Source of the DNA: Candidatus Moraniibacteriota bacterium
GTDB taxonomy: Bacteria; Patescibacteriota; Minisyncoccia; Moranbacterales; UBA1568
Direction: 5' to 3'
DNA length: 59,054 nt
Assembly (NCBI GenBank): GCA_013334245.1
Contig: JAAXXZ010000006.1
Location: forward strand, 1-59,054
Positions 34,521 through 43,192 of the stretch are shown in pieces; the first letter of the stretch is position 1, and the number at the start of each line of letters is the position of its first letter. The position numbers were made by a program, and so were the translations under genes. The notes under the pieces are model-generated. The model saw nothing but the letters and a program-made list of their open reading frames with translations. It was not told where the DNA came from and made no database searches.

Positions 34521-34524
34521 ACGA

Positions 34525-35181
34525 CTATTTCTGTCTCAAAACGTTCAGGAACCGTACGTACTCCGTCAGTCGAAGCCCGGTCCACTTGCCAAGAAGCACG
34601 TTGAGCGGAATCGTGAGTAGGACGGTCCACGGATAGGCGAGGATGAACAATACGAACGACGGCCATGAGATGAGCGCGTACCCGACCAGGGAGATGCCGA
34701 GCGTCTCGGCTGCCAAGAGAAGCGCGGCCTGAGTTCCCTTTTCAAGCTGTAAGGCGACGAATTTCTCGGTGATCGTGATCATGATGAGTAACGGGAATAT
34801 CGACACGCCCGCCAGGCCGGTCCGGTGATATGCGCCTCCAATGACGAGAATGCCTAGCATGGAGAACGAGATGACCGAGAGCGTTATGGCTACACGAGGG
34901 AGATACAGCAGACGGAAACGACGAAGGACGTACCGGGTCACCATTCCGATTACGATGACGCTCGCAAAAATCGCGATGCCGTATTTGAGGCCGTTCGGAT
35001 CGAAGGCGAGGAGGGCGAACGTGATTATGGAGGGCGTATATATGCCGAACGCTTTTATGCCGACGACCTGTCGGAAAAATGACGCGAGCGTCGCGACGAC
35101 CGGCAGAAGCAGAAGAAGCGCCATCGTCTGCGCCGGAACGTTCTGGTCGACGATGAATTGCGTGATCGGACTGAATTCCAT
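34525..35181 (-). CDS. 7TM transglutaminase-associated membrane protein
   Basis: 218 residues with about seven hydrophobic helices. The segments VVGIKAFGIYTPSIITFALL, RLLYLPRVAITLS and EKFVALQLEKGTQAA match the 7TM_transglut family, usually fused to an inactive transglutaminase domain and coded beside alpha-L-glutamate-ligase-like genes. Here the transglutaminase part is absent, leaving only the membrane module. First gene of the ligase/protease cluster, so the peptide product may be made at, or moved across, the membrane (inference). Confidence 0.82.
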   Translation of the reverse strand: MEFSPITQFIVDQNVPAQTMALLLLLPVVATLASFFRQVVGIKAFGIYTPSIITFALLAFDPNGLKYGIAIFASVIVIGMVTRYVLRRFRLLYLPRVAITLSVISFSMLGILVIGGAYHRTGLAGVSIFPLLIMITITEKFVALQLEKGTQAALLLAAETLGISLVGYALISWPSFVLFILAYPWTVLLTIPLNVLLGKWTGLRLTEYVRFLNVLRQK

Positions 35182-35247
35182 AGTGGCGACGTAACAATGA
35201 TTCGTACCTTGTATCTCGGCGGGATGCGAGATCGCGATATCCCGCGC

Positions 35248-35742
35248 CTATCGGTTCCCGTACACGCTCCGTGCCTTTCGGGAGAATGCGTGGCATACCG
35301 CTACCGCGATCGCGTCGGCCGTATCGTCCGGTTTCGGAATCTCCGGGAGTCGGAGAATATTCTTTGTCATCATCTGTACCTGGCGCTTGTCCGCGGAGCC
35401 GTAGCCCGTGACCGACTGTTTGACTTGATTCGGAGTATAACCAGCGATAATAACACCGAAGCGTCTCAATGTCAAGAGGATAACTCCGCGTGCCTGGGCG
35501 ACTGAAATGGCGGTTTTTGCGTTCGTGGAGAAGAAGAGTTCTTCGACGGATGCTTCTTGTGGTTCATGGAGGCGGAGTACCGACTCGAGTTCGTCCGCGA
35601 GCGCGCAGAGTCGGTCCGCCGGATCAAGGCCTTTCTCCGTGACGATGTGTCCGTAGGCGATGGGCGTAAGGTTCCCGCCGTTTTCATCAATGACGCCCCA
35701 GCCGATGATCGCCGTTCCGGGATCGATGCCGATGATTCTCAT
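35248..35742 (-). CDS. ruvC: Holliday junction resolvase RuvC
   Basis: 164 residues. Catalytic acidic residues lie in IIGIDPGTAIIGWGVI (Asp 7), EASVEELFF (Glu) and PKPDDTADAIAVAVCHA (paired Asp). Full length. Resolves Holliday junctions after RuvAB branch migration; ruvB is about 1.7 kb upstream on the same strand and ruvA is at 54 kb. Confidence 0.96.
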   Translation of the reverse strand: MRIIGIDPGTAIIGWGVIDENGGNLTPIAYGHIVTEKGLDPADRLCALADELESVLRLHEPQEASVEELFFSTNAKTAISVAQARGVILLTLRRFGVIIAGYTPNQVKQSVTGYGSADKRQVQMMTKNILRLPEIPKPDDTADAIAVAVCHAFSRKARSVYGNR

Positions 35743-35821
35743 ATATCAGTCGACAATTAACAGATGACGATCGATCCGTCGCTCATTATGCGTATGCCGC
35801 AAAATGATCCAGGGCTCCTGC

Positions 35822-36547
35822 TCACTGCTGATTGTCGAGATTGTCCCAGACGGTTTGGACATCCTGATGATCTTCGAGCGCTTCCAGAAGCCTGTCGAGT
35901 TCCGCCGCGCTCCCGGCAGGTAATGATGTTTTCTGAGTCGGAAGGTAGGACAGTCCCGCGGAGAGGACCTCGAAGCCGTTACGTTCGAGAGACTCTTTCA
36001 CCGATTGGAGATCCTCCTGTCGGGAATAGACGTACAGCGTATCCGCATCGCGGGTGACGTCCTCGGCGCCGGCCTCTATGGCGGACAACTCTGCCTCGTC
36101 CGGATCGCGCTGTCCGAGCGAGCAGGATATCTCACCGACCGGCCGGAACAGGTATGCCACCGAGCCTTCGGGAACGATCTTGCCGCCGTTCTTCGTAAGC
36201 AGGGTACGGATCTCTCCGAACGTGCGATTCCGATTGTCGGTCGCCGTGCCGATCAACAGCGCCACCTGTCCCGGTCCATAGGCCTCGTACACGAGCTCCT
36301 CGAACAGCGCTCCGTCCTTCAACTCACCCGTTCCGCGTTTGATAGCCTTCTCGATGCGGTCTTTCGGCATATTCGCGGCGCGTGCCGTGTCGATGGCGAG
36401 ACGGAGACGGAAGTTCATATCGGGGTCGCCGCCATGGCGGGCAGCTATGGTGACCATGTTTCCGAGCTTCGTGAAAACGGACGCCCGCTTCGCGTCCGTC
36501 AGCGCTTTCTTATGGCGGATACCGGCCCAGTGGGAATGTCCCGACAT
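35822..36547 (-). CDS. YebC/PmpR-family protein
   Basis: 241 residues from MSGHSHWAGIRHKKALTDAK, the conserved N terminus. DRIEKAIKRGTGE and EAYGPGQVALLIGTATDNRN are diagnostic, and the length is normal for the family. Members have been described as transcription regulators and more recently as factors helping ribosomes through difficult peptide motifs. Lies just upstream of ruvC, a common arrangement. Confidence 0.95.
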   Translation of the reverse strand: MSGHSHWAGIRHKKALTDAKRASVFTKLGNMVTIAARHGGDPDMNFRLRLAIDTARAANMPKDRIEKAIKRGTGELKDGALFEELVYEAYGPGQVALLIGTATDNRNRTFGEIRTLLTKNGGKIVPEGSVAYLFRPVGEISCSLGQRDPDEAELSAIEAGAEDVTRDADTLYVYSRQEDLQSVKESLERNGFEVLSAGLSYLPTQKTSLPAGSAAELDRLLEALEDHQDVQTVWDNLDNQQ

Positions 36548-36575
36548 ACTCGATCGATAATCAACGATAGACAAT

Positions 36576-36583
36576 CCAGTATA
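36576..36583 (-). promoter_or_regulatory. -10 element TATACTGG before yebC
   Basis: On the minus strand TATACT (36578-36583) followed by GG lies about 30 nt before the yebC start, the same motif seen before several other genes of the window. Confidence 0.45.
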
Positions 36584-36602
36584 ACGCGATCCTTCGGTGA
36601 GT

Positions 36603-37172
36603 TCAAGCTGCCGGAGCGTCCGATTCCGGGGTGGTTCCGGCATGTCTCCGCCCACGTTCGGCGAGCTTCATGATCGTGTCTTTCACTCCGACGGGATTCG
36701 GAATGTTGTGAAAAATGAACCGGGGACTCTCACCGGCTGTCTGTACGAGAACATCGCCGAAATCGAGTATGCTCGGCAGTATGCCGTTCACCTCGCTTGT
36801 CACGTCCTGGATCGTGTGGAAACGGAGTTCGCTCACCCTGCGTGTGAAGAGATCTTTCTGTTCGATATTCACGATGCGTTCGTTCGTGATGATCCAGACA
36901 TCGAAATATACGTCGATCCAGATAAGAAAAAGGGATACCCAGAGGAACAGCAGGAAAGAGTTTTGCAGAAAAAAGAAGAACGACACATTCGGACTCTCCG
37001 TGATTCCTGGGAACAGGCCGGGAAGGATGAGGAATCCTCCGAGCAGTATGACCGATAGGAACACGGATAGGAACAGGTGCGAGAAAATGTCGAACCAATG
37101 CCGATGATACACCGCGATCACCCGCTCCTCCTCGTGCTTGCCCGGAAAACGGACGAAGGAAAGATTTCTCAT
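36603..37172 (-). CDS. Membrane protein with bacterial PH domain (DUF304/YdbS-like)
   Basis: 189 residues. Two hydrophobic segments (LFLSVFLSVILLGGFLILPG and FLQNSFLLFLWVSLFLIW) are followed by VWIITNERIVNIEQKDLFTR and FHTIQDVTSEVNGILPSILD, the typical bPH_2 core (T-x-x-R-I, L-x-x-I-q-D-V). Function unknown. Cytoplasmic domain anchored in the membrane. Coded after a small membrane protein gene that overlaps ruvB. Confidence 0.82.
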   Translation of the reverse strand: MRNLSFVRFPGKHEEERVIAVYHRHWFDIFSHLFLSVFLSVILLGGFLILPGLFPGITESPNVSFFFFLQNSFLLFLWVSLFLIWIDVYFDVWIITNERIVNIEQKDLFTRRVSELRFHTIQDVTSEVNGILPSILDFGDVLVQTAGESPRFIFHNIPNPVGVKDTIMKLAERGRRHAGTTPESDAPAA

Positions 37173-37176
37173 ATGT

Positions 37177-37431
37177 TTAGAAACTGGAGTAGGTTGAAGG
37201 GAACGAGGAGAACGAACTTGAACTCTTCAGCAAGGCGGTCCAATCGATGCGGAAGAACGTTATGGCGTTCGTGGCGAGGAAGAACAGGAACACGGTCGCG
37301 AAAACGAACACGGTCGCGAACGCGGCCCCTTTGGACAGCGAATAGCGAAGGATGTGGTAACAGACGTACATGCCTACCGTCGTTAATCCGAGAAAGAGTA
37401 TGAGATACAGGAGATTGATGATGCCGATCAT
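37177..37431 (-). CDS. Small two-helix membrane protein
   Basis: 84 residues, two hydrophobic helices ([20 protein letters not shown] and [20 protein letters not shown]) and a Ser/Phe-rich tail. No family recognised. The ATG overlaps the ruvB stop codon (ATGA), indicating translational coupling with ruvB. Confidence 0.6.
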   Translation of the reverse strand: MIGIINLLYLILFLGLTTVGMYVCYHILRYSLSKGAAFATVFVFATVFLFFLATNAITFFRIDWTALLKSSSSFSSFPSTYSSF

Positions 37432-38441
37432 AGGAGTTTTGTTTGTTGATCTTCGGGAACAGGGAGTCCGACATGGAGGAAGCCGTCCGGCGTCACGACG
37501 CGCCCCCGCGGGGTGCGGACCAGAAAACCGAGCTGTATGAGATAGGGTTCGTAGACGTCTTCTATGGTTTCCGTTTCTTCGCCGGTGACTGCCGCGATCG
37601 CCTGGATGCCGGCGGGGCCGCCTTTGAATTTTTTCGCGATGGCGGTGATGATGTTCCGATCCGTCGGCTCGAGCCCGATCTCGTCGACCTCGAAGAGCGA
37701 GAGCGCCTCGCGAGCGACGTCTCTGGATACGTTGTCCCGGCCATGGATCTCGGCGAAATCGCGAACCCGTTTGAGAAGGCGGTTCGCTACCCGTGGAGTC
37801 TGACGGCTTGCCGCGGCGATGGCGTCCGCGCCGCCATCGTCGATCGGAACGCCGAGAATCCGCGCGGAGCGTGTGATTATTTTCCGCATCTCGTCATGCT
37901 CATAGAACTCAAGCCGGTTTGTCGAGCCGAAACGGTTCCGAAGCGGATTCGATATGGACCCGAGTCGGGTCGTCGCCCCGACGAGGGTGAATCTCGGGAG
38001 ATCGAGTTGGATCGTCCGCGCCGACGGACCCTTCCCGATGATGATGTCCAGCTTGTAATCCTCCATGGCCGGATACAGGACCTCTTCGATGGTCTTGTTC
38101 AGTCGATGGATCTCGTCAATAAAGAGAACGTCACCTTCTTCCAGGTTCGTCAATATTGATCCCAGGTCCCCGACCCGTTCGATGGCCGGCCCCGAAGTGA
38201 TGCGGATATTGACGCCCATCTCTTTGGCGATGATGTTCGCGAGCGTGGTTTTTCCGAGTCCGGCCGGCCCGTACAACAGGACGTGGTCGACGCTTTCCTT
38301 GCGTCTCTTCGCGGCCTCGATGAATATCCCGAGGTTTCTTTTTATCTTTTCCTGTCCCACATACTCACCGAAAGAGCCCGGCCGCAGGGTGGTTTCGAGC
38401 ACGACGTCATCCGACTCGATCTTTTCGGGAGCGGTAAGCAT
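37428..38441 (-). CDS. ruvB: Holliday junction branch migration ATPase RuvB
   Basis: 337 residues. Walker [21 protein letters not shown], Walker [12 protein letters not shown], sensor [17 protein letters not shown] with arginine finger, and the C-terminal winged helix ([19 protein letters not shown]). Hexameric AAA+ motor that drives branch migration with RuvA. Confidence 0.97.
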   Translation of the reverse strand: MLTAPEKIESDDVVLETTLRPGSFGEYVGQEKIKRNLGIFIEAAKRRKESVDHVLLYGPAGLGKTTLANIIAKEMGVNIRITSGPAIERVGDLGSILTNLEEGDVLFIDEIHRLNKTIEEVLYPAMEDYKLDIIIGKGPSARTIQLDLPRFTLVGATTRLGSISNPLRNRFGSTNRLEFYEHDEMRKIITRSARILGVPIDDGGADAIAAASRQTPRVANRLLKRVRDFAEIHGRDNVSRDVAREALSLFEVDEIGLEPTDRNIITAIAKKFKGGPAGIQAIAAVTGEETETIEDVYEPYLIQLGFLVRTPRGRVVTPDGFLHVGLPVPEDQQTKLL

Positions 38442-38506
38442 GTGGTTCGGTCTTTGATGGCTTGCCGGAGCGGCTCTACGGTGATTCTGACTAATTCTAG
38501 CACTTC

Positions 38507-38535
38507 TTGACAGGAATACAAACCTATGCTAGGAT
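38507..38535 (+). promoter_or_regulatory. Near-consensus promoter of a putative ncRNA
   Basis: TTGACA at 38507-38512, a 17-nt spacer, and TAGGAT at 38530-38535 with TG at 38527-38528 (extended -10). One of the strongest-looking promoters in the window, with no well-placed coding start behind it. Confidence 0.75.
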
Positions 38536-38540
38536 GGAAG

Positions 38541-38820
38541 GTCCCGCTGAAAAAACGGACGACATTTTGAGGGCACATTCACCTGCAGGCAAATTGGGGA
38601 TTTCTATCTTTTATCCTCAAGACAGGGGGCTTACCCTCGCGCTTACCGTTTCTCACGGATTCCGTCGGAAACGGCAAGCGCGAGATGTCCAGACATGGGT
38701 TGGGTGGTTTCGGCTGCGCTCCTCCTCGACACTGTCCCTTCCCGAGATGTCCTTGACGTCTCGGATTGCCTGCAGCTGAATGATCCTCCAAGCGGAGACT
38801 CCCGTCATCGGAGTCTTTTC
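38541..38820 (+). ncRNA. Candidate structured non-coding RNA, family unassigned
   Basis: About 280 nt between a strong promoter and an intrinsic terminator. A long closing helix pairs 38576-38581 (CATTCA) with 38777-38782 and 38583-38592 (CTGCAGGCAA) with 38766-38775. A central 15-bp stem pairs 38638-38652 with 38668-38682 with one mismatch. A further hairpin CCGAGA/TCTCGG lies near 38743-38764, and GAGATGTCC occurs twice. Open frames in the region are short and match nothing I know. The layout (closing helix, apical stem, own promoter and terminator) suits a housekeeping RNA such as 6S, or a new RNA. I see no conserved RNase P, SRP or tmRNA motif. Confidence 0.55.
38796..38820 (+). terminator. 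Intrinsic terminator of the putative ncRNA
   Basis: AGACTCC (38796-38802) and GGAGTCT (38810-38816) pair over seven nucleotides, followed by TTTC. It precedes the SET gene start by about 50 nt. Confidence 0.7.
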
Positions 38821-38869
38821 TTATATCCGAAAGCGGAGTATCATGGAGCCTCATCCAAAGGAAAAGACC

Positions 38870-39313
38870 ATGAGTTACAGCGAGAAAAACCGTGCGGTCC
38901 GTGCTTCAAGCAATGCGTCACAAGGAGTCGTGGTCCGTCGGTCGTCCGCCGGGCTGGGACTGTTCGCCGCGAAGGATTTCGCCAAAGGGGAGACGGTTAT
39001 CGAGTACGTGGGGAATAGGATAGCGGCTTCGGAAGCTGAGAGTCGGCCGAACCGATACCTTTTCCGGGTGAGCACGAAGCAAGATATCGACGGCAGCCCC
39101 CGGTGGAATACCGCAAGATACGCGAACCATTCCTGCAAACCGAATTGCGAAGCTGAGAACCGGGGGGGAAGGATATACCTGGTGACGCGTCGAAAGGTGA
39201 GCGCCGGCGAGGAAATATGTTATGATTACGGGCGCGAATACGTCGACGAGTTCATTCGCCCTTCGGGTTGCCGTTGTAGGAAATGCATCGACATGAAAAA
39301 AGACCCCGTCTGA
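38870..39313 (+). CDS. SET-domain protein (lysine methyltransferase-like)
   Basis: 147 residues from ATG 38870, which has AAAGGA eight nucleotides upstream; ATG 38843 is the alternative. The SET core is complete: GLGLFAAKDFAKGETVIEYV, RYANHSCKPNCE (the N-H-S-C pseudoknot motif), VSAGEEICYDYG, and a post-SET-like CRCRKC. SET proteins transfer methyl from S-adenosylmethionine to lysine; in bacteria targets are mostly unknown. The stop codon lies within the following terminator. Confidence 0.88.
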   Translation: MSYSEKNRAVRASSNASQGVVVRRSSAGLGLFAAKDFAKGETVIEYVGNRIAASEAESRPNRYLFRVSTKQDIDGSPRWNTARYANHSCKPNCEAENRGGRIYLVTRRKVSAGEEICYDYGREYVDEFIRPSGCRCRKCIDMKKDPV

Positions 39314-39330
39314 CGACGGGGTCTTTTCGT
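39295..39330. terminator. Bidirectional intrinsic terminator
   Basis: AAAAGACCCCGTC and GACGGGGTCTTTT pair over TGAC, with A tract before and T tract after, serving the SET gene and the convergent GspE-like gene. Confidence 0.85.
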
Positions 39331-39339
39331 TCCCTCGTT

Positions 39340-42300
39340 CTATTCGTCGGTGACGCGTCGCACCTCGTCGATCGTCGTACGGCCTTCAAAAACAGCCAAG
39401 AGACCGTCCGCGGAGAGCGGGAGCATCCCGTTCTTCAGCGCCGCATCCTCTATCTCCGATGTCAACGCGTTTTCGGAGATGAGTTTCTCGATGTCCCTGT
39501 CTTTTTCCAGGACTTCCGAGAGTACGATCTGTCCCGAATAACCGACCCCGTTACATTCCGGGCATCCGACGGCGCGATAGACCATATCGGTACGAAGCGT
39601 ATCGGGATGCAACTTCTCCGGAATCATCGCGCTGATGCGACCGATCATTTCCGCCTCGTCGGCGGTAGGCCGGTCTTCCTTCCTGCAGTGCGGGCACAGT
39701 TTCCGCACGAGCCTTTGCGAAATGAGGCAGTTTGCGGCGTTCGCGAGGTCGTCGGTCGATATGCCCATCCCGAGAATGCGGGCGATCGCACCGGCCGCGC
39801 TGTTCGCATGGACCGTCGAAAGCACGAGGTGTCCGGTAACGGCTGCCTGCACGGCTATTTTCGCCGTCTCTTCGTCCCGGATCTCCCCGAGCATGAGGAT
39901 GTCCGGGTTTTGTCGGAGCAGTACCGAAAGCGCTTCCGGGAACGAGTATCCCTCTTCCGCATTCACCTGCGTCTGCAGGATTCCGGGAAGCTGGTATTCG
40001 ATCGGATCCTCGACCGTGATGATCTTCACTTCGGGCGTGTTGAGTTTCGCGAGCATGCTATACAGAGTGGTCGTTTTCCCGGATCCGGTCGGTCCGACGT
40101 TCACGATGATCCCGTTCGGCCGTTTGATGGCCGCCTCGATGCGCTCAAGGTTTTCCTTCCGGAAGGCGAGTGCGTCGAGAGAAAGTTCGACTTCCGATCC
40201 GCCGAGGACGCGCATGACGGCCGTTTCGCCGTATCCGCCAAGAATGATCGAGAGGCGGACATCCGTGCGTCCCGCTTTGACGGTATCGAACGGTGTAAGG
40301 ACGGAAAGTGAGAAGCGACCGTCGACGACGCCGGAGCGTTCACCCGTCTTCAGGCCGCTCCACAACTTGATCTCGCCGAGTACGGAAGGATAGGTATTTT
40401 TCGGAAATGACAGGACGGTCTGCAGTATGCCGTCTATCCGGAACCTGACGAGGATGGTATCGTCCGTCGGTTCGAAGTGGACATCCCCGGCGTGCAGCAG
40501 AAGGGCGGCGGCGAAGATCGCGCGGAGAAGGGCGTTCTCGTCGAGTGTGGCCGCATAGGTACGGAAATCCTCGAACGAAGAAAGGCGCTCTTTCGCATCC
40601 GCAAGGGCTGACGCCGAAATGACCGACGCGCGCGAAAGCAGGCTCGGCATAAGGTCCTCGTAAATCTCCTGGAGCGTATCCCGCTGCCCGGTAGCCCGCC
40701 ACACTTCTTCGAGCGTCGTTATTCCGCGAAGGGCCTTGATCATGCCGTCCTGGATCATCGTTACCATGCCGTCCTCGACCGCCGCCCGTGTGATTTCACG
40801 CTCGGTTCCAAGATTCAAAATGAGCTCCTCGATCGACTTCGTTATCGTGAACGCCTCGAAGATGCCGATCCGTCCGCGGTATCCCGTGAGTCCGCACTTC
40901 TGACAGCCGACCGATTTCCACAATTTCTTCGTTTCGTGCGGAATGGAAATCTTCGCTTTGGGAGAGATGATGGAGAGAATCTGTTCGATGCCGTCGAGCG
41001 TCTCTTTCGCCGGATCATACGACTCCTTGCAGTCGTCGCAGAGAACGCGCACGAGGCGCTGTCCGATGATGATGTTCGTCGCCGAGGCGATGAGCGACGG
41101 CTTCACTCCGAGTTCGACGAAACGGCCTACGGCGCCCGGAGCGGTGTTTGCGTGGATGGTCGAGAATAGGAGGTGACCGGTGAGCGCCGCGTTCACGGCG
41201 ACCTCGGCGGTCTCTTCGTCGCGGATTTCGCCGACGAGGATGACGTCAGGGTCCTGTCGGACGATGGCTCGGAGCGCGGCGGCGAACGTATAGGAACGGT
41301 CCTTGGAGACCTCGGTCTGCACGATTCCGGGTAGTTGGTATTCCACCGGGTCCTCGACGGTGATGATCTTCACCTCCGACTTGTTGATGGAGTGCAACAG
41401 GCTATAGAGCGTGGTCGTTTTTCCGGATCCGGTCGGACCGGTGTTCAGGATCATGCCATGTGGGAGGTTGATCGCGTGTCGTACTTTTTCGAGGGTTTCC
41501 CCTTCGAGGCCGAGCGTCGGCATATCGAGCAGGACGCTTTCCGCGTTCAGGATCCGGAGATTGATGCTTTCCCCGTGATTGCCCGGGATGACGCTTGCTC
41601 GGAGATCCGTCTTCTTGCCGTCGACGGTCATTTCGAAGTGCCCGTCTTGGGAACGGTCGCGGATGTTTATCTTCATCTTCGAGAGCATCTTGACCCGCGA
41701 GAGCGTGAGCCGATAGATGTCCTTGGGGATGTTGCCGACGTCCTGAAGGACGCCGTCGATCCGATACCGGAGTCGGACGGAGTCAGCCTCGGGTTCGATA
41801 TGGATGTCACTTGCGCGGAGCTTGTTCGCGCCGGCCAGAATGATTTCGACCGTCTGTGAGATCGAAACCGTCGTGGCGTTTTTCAGGCTGAGCAGCTCGT
41901 CGAAATTTTCCTCGAATTTTCGAAGATCCTCTCCCGAAAGAGAAATCCGCAGCAGGTCGAGACTTCGCAGGATCGGCGCGGACTTGTACGTCCCCCAGAC
42001 CTTTTCGAGCGATTGAGTGGAAACGACGAACGGTTCGATGGACCATCGGTTCGCTTTGGCGAACTCGGTAACGAACGCCTCGGCCTCGGCATTTTCGGGG
42101 TTCGCGAAAGCCACCCGGATGGTATCGCCCGTCTTGTCGAACGCGGCGATTCCGAGTCTTCGGGCGTCTTCTTCGGCGATGAGGGTCACGTCCTCGGAAT
42201 TGGCGGGAAAGATATGAAGATCGAGATAGGGAAGGCCGAGCGCCGACGCTCGTCGCGCCGCCTCCTGCTCCATCGATTCTCCCTGGAGCTCCTGGAGCAG

Positions 42301-42366
42301 CTTCGCGGTCTTGGCCGCCTTACTGTCCTTCCAGCCCTGCCCGGACTTCTGGATGACGTGGACCAT
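39340..42366 (-). CDS. Tandem double GspE/PilB-type secretion ATPase in one polypeptide
   Basis: 1008 residues, two complete T2SSE modules in a row. The first (about 1-590) has an MshEN-like N-terminal domain, then ASDIHIEPEADSVRLRYRID, Walker A NTGPTGSGKTTTLYSLL, DVILVGEIRDEETAEVAVNA and a Cys4 zinc site (CDDC, CQKC). The second (about 600-1008) lacks MshEN but repeats the set: GDVHFEPTDDTILVRFRIDG, NVGPTGSGKTTTLYSML, DILMLGEIRDEETAKIAVQA, CPHC and CPEC. Such ATPases power type IV pilus assembly or type II secretion as hexamers. All key residues are retained in both halves. It may form a hexamer from three chains or a hetero-module ring. No other pilus genes are adjacent. Confidence 0.95.
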   Translation of the reverse strand: MVHVIQKSGQGWKDSKAAKTAKLLQELQGESMEQEAARRASALGLPYLDLHIFPANSEDVTLIAEEDARRLGIAAFDKTGDTIRVAFANPENAEAEAFVTEFAKANRWSIEPFVVSTQSLEKVWGTYKSAPILRSLDLLRISLSGEDLRKFEENFDELLSLKNATTVSISQTVEIILAGANKLRASDIHIEPEADSVRLRYRIDGVLQDVGNIPKDIYRLTLSRVKMLSKMKINIRDRSQDGHFEMTVDGKKTDLRASVIPGNHGESINLRILNAESVLLDMPTLGLEGETLEKVRHAINLPHGMILNTGPTGSGKTTTLYSLLHSINKSEVKIITVEDPVEYQLPGIVQTEVSKDRSYTFAAALRAIVRQDPDVILVGEIRDEETAEVAVNAALTGHLLFSTIHANTAPGAVGRFVELGVKPSLIASATNIIIGQRLVRVLCDDCKESYDPAKETLDGIEQILSIISPKAKISIPHETKKLWKSVGCQKCGLTGYRGRIGIFEAFTITKSIEELILNLGTEREITRAAVEDGMVTMIQDGMIKALRGITTLEEVWRATGQRDTLQEIYEDLMPSLLSRASVISASALADAKERLSSFEDFRTYAATLDENALLRAIFAAALLLHAGDVHFEPTDDTILVRFRIDGILQTVLSFPKNTYPSVLGEIKLWSGLKTGERSGVVDGRFSLSVLTPFDTVKAGRTDVRLSIILGGYGETAVMRVLGGSEVELSLDALAFRKENLERIEAAIKRPNGIIVNVGPTGSGKTTTLYSMLAKLNTPEVKIITVEDPIEYQLPGILQTQVNAEEGYSFPEALSVLLRQNPDILMLGEIRDEETAKIAVQAAVTGHLVLSTVHANSAAGAIARILGMGISTDDLANAANCLISQRLVRKLCPHCRKEDRPTADEAEMIGRISAMIPEKLHPDTLRTDMVYRAVGCPECNGVGYSGQIVLSEVLEKDRDIEKLISENALTSEIEDAALKNGMLPLSADGLLAVFEGRTTIDEVRRVTDE

Positions 42367-42490
42367 ATCGTTTTTCGTTTATTTCGTGTCGGAACCGGTA
42401 ATGCCCGTAAACGCAAAATTCCGCTTCCACACACCTGTTCACAGTACATTGTACCGGAAAAGGGGTGAAAGCGGAACGGGTTTCGCATGA

Positions 42491-43090
42491 TCATGTGGTA
42501 GGCGATTTCCGTCGCCTCCTTGTCGGGGCGAGCGCCTCAAGTATCGCATCGAAGAACAATTGCCCGTAGTCGGGTAATTGAGGCTTTCTCAGGCTGCGGC
42601 GTTCCAAGATGTCTTCCTTCGGTATTTCCTCGAAAAACTTCGGAACCTGCTCAAAAAAAGCGCTGAGCTTGTTTTCCAGCCATTGTCCTTTGTATCGAAA
42701 GGTGATTTGCTTGGCGCCGATAATGACGAGTACTTCGTTAAGGGAGTCAAAGTCTTTCAACATTCTCAAGACGTCATCGGCATTGTCTGAGCCCTTTGGG
42801 CACGGTATCAAGATCAGCGCAAAGCTTCTGATCTCATCCGGACAAAGCTGTTCGCCGGGAACTGCGATCCAGGATTTCTGATTGACTGTCACCTGGAGGA
42901 ATTTTTTAAAAACGAATCCGGATGTCGCTTCGGGCTCGGAGCTGAAATCAATCCTGAATGACCAGCGTCCCAATCCAGTCTCGCTTTTGCTTGGAGTTTT
43001 TCTTCCCTCCCTTCTTTTCATTAACTGGTAGGCTGTTCTGGCGAGGTTTTTGCCGGGAATAGGGAATTGTTGGAACGTGTGAATGTTCAT
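42491..43090 (-). CDS. Unrecognised protein
   Basis: 199 residues, soluble, mixed alpha/beta by eye, with hydrophobic strands (FALILIPCPKG, EVLVIIGAKQITFRYKGQ) and a very basic C terminus (PTRRRRKSPTT). No family recognised. It stands alone between the double ATPase gene and the DHH-type gene, with slightly less GC-rich codons than its neighbours. The basic tail could bind nucleic acid, which is only a suggestion. Confidence 0.6.
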   Translation of the reverse strand: MNIHTFQQFPIPGKNLARTAYQLMKRREGRKTPSKSETGLGRWSFRIDFSSEPEATSGFVFKKFLQVTVNQKSWIAVPGEQLCPDEIRSFALILIPCPKGSDNADDVLRMLKDFDSLNEVLVIIGAKQITFRYKGQWLENKLSAFFEQVPKFFEEIPKEDILERRSLRKPQLPDYGQLFFDAILEALAPTRRRRKSPTT

Positions 43091-43121
43091 GGGGCAGGGT
43101 TGTTAAGGTGTTGCTTCAAAT

Positions 43122-43152
43122 ACAAAAAAGCCTGCAACAGGCTTTTCCCAAG
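43122..43152 (-). terminator. Intrinsic terminator after the DHH-type gene
   Basis: On the minus strand AAAAGCCTG and CAGGCTTTT pair over a three-base loop and are followed by TTTTTTG. Confidence 0.8.
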
Positions 43153-43192
43153 GGTAGAGGAATCTTACGGTTCGGTCAAGGTCCCGGGCTGA

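Noticed and set aside
37428-37744. Gracilibacteria-type recoding of TGA
   Set aside because: TGA ends ruvB, ruvC-region genes and others at the expected family length, so the standard bacterial code is used.
38541-38820. RNase P RNA, SRP RNA or tmRNA identity for the structured transcript
   Set aside because: The conserved RNase P segments (GAGGAAAGTCC and ACAGAA regions), the SRP GGAA-loop motif and tRNA-like ends of tmRNA are not recognisable, so I left the family open.
38579-38854. Open frames on both strands (about 90 codons each) in the ruvB-SET gap
   Set aside because: They overlap one another and the strongly paired RNA segments, match nothing known, and no start is well placed relative to the strong promoter. 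A structured RNA explains the region better.
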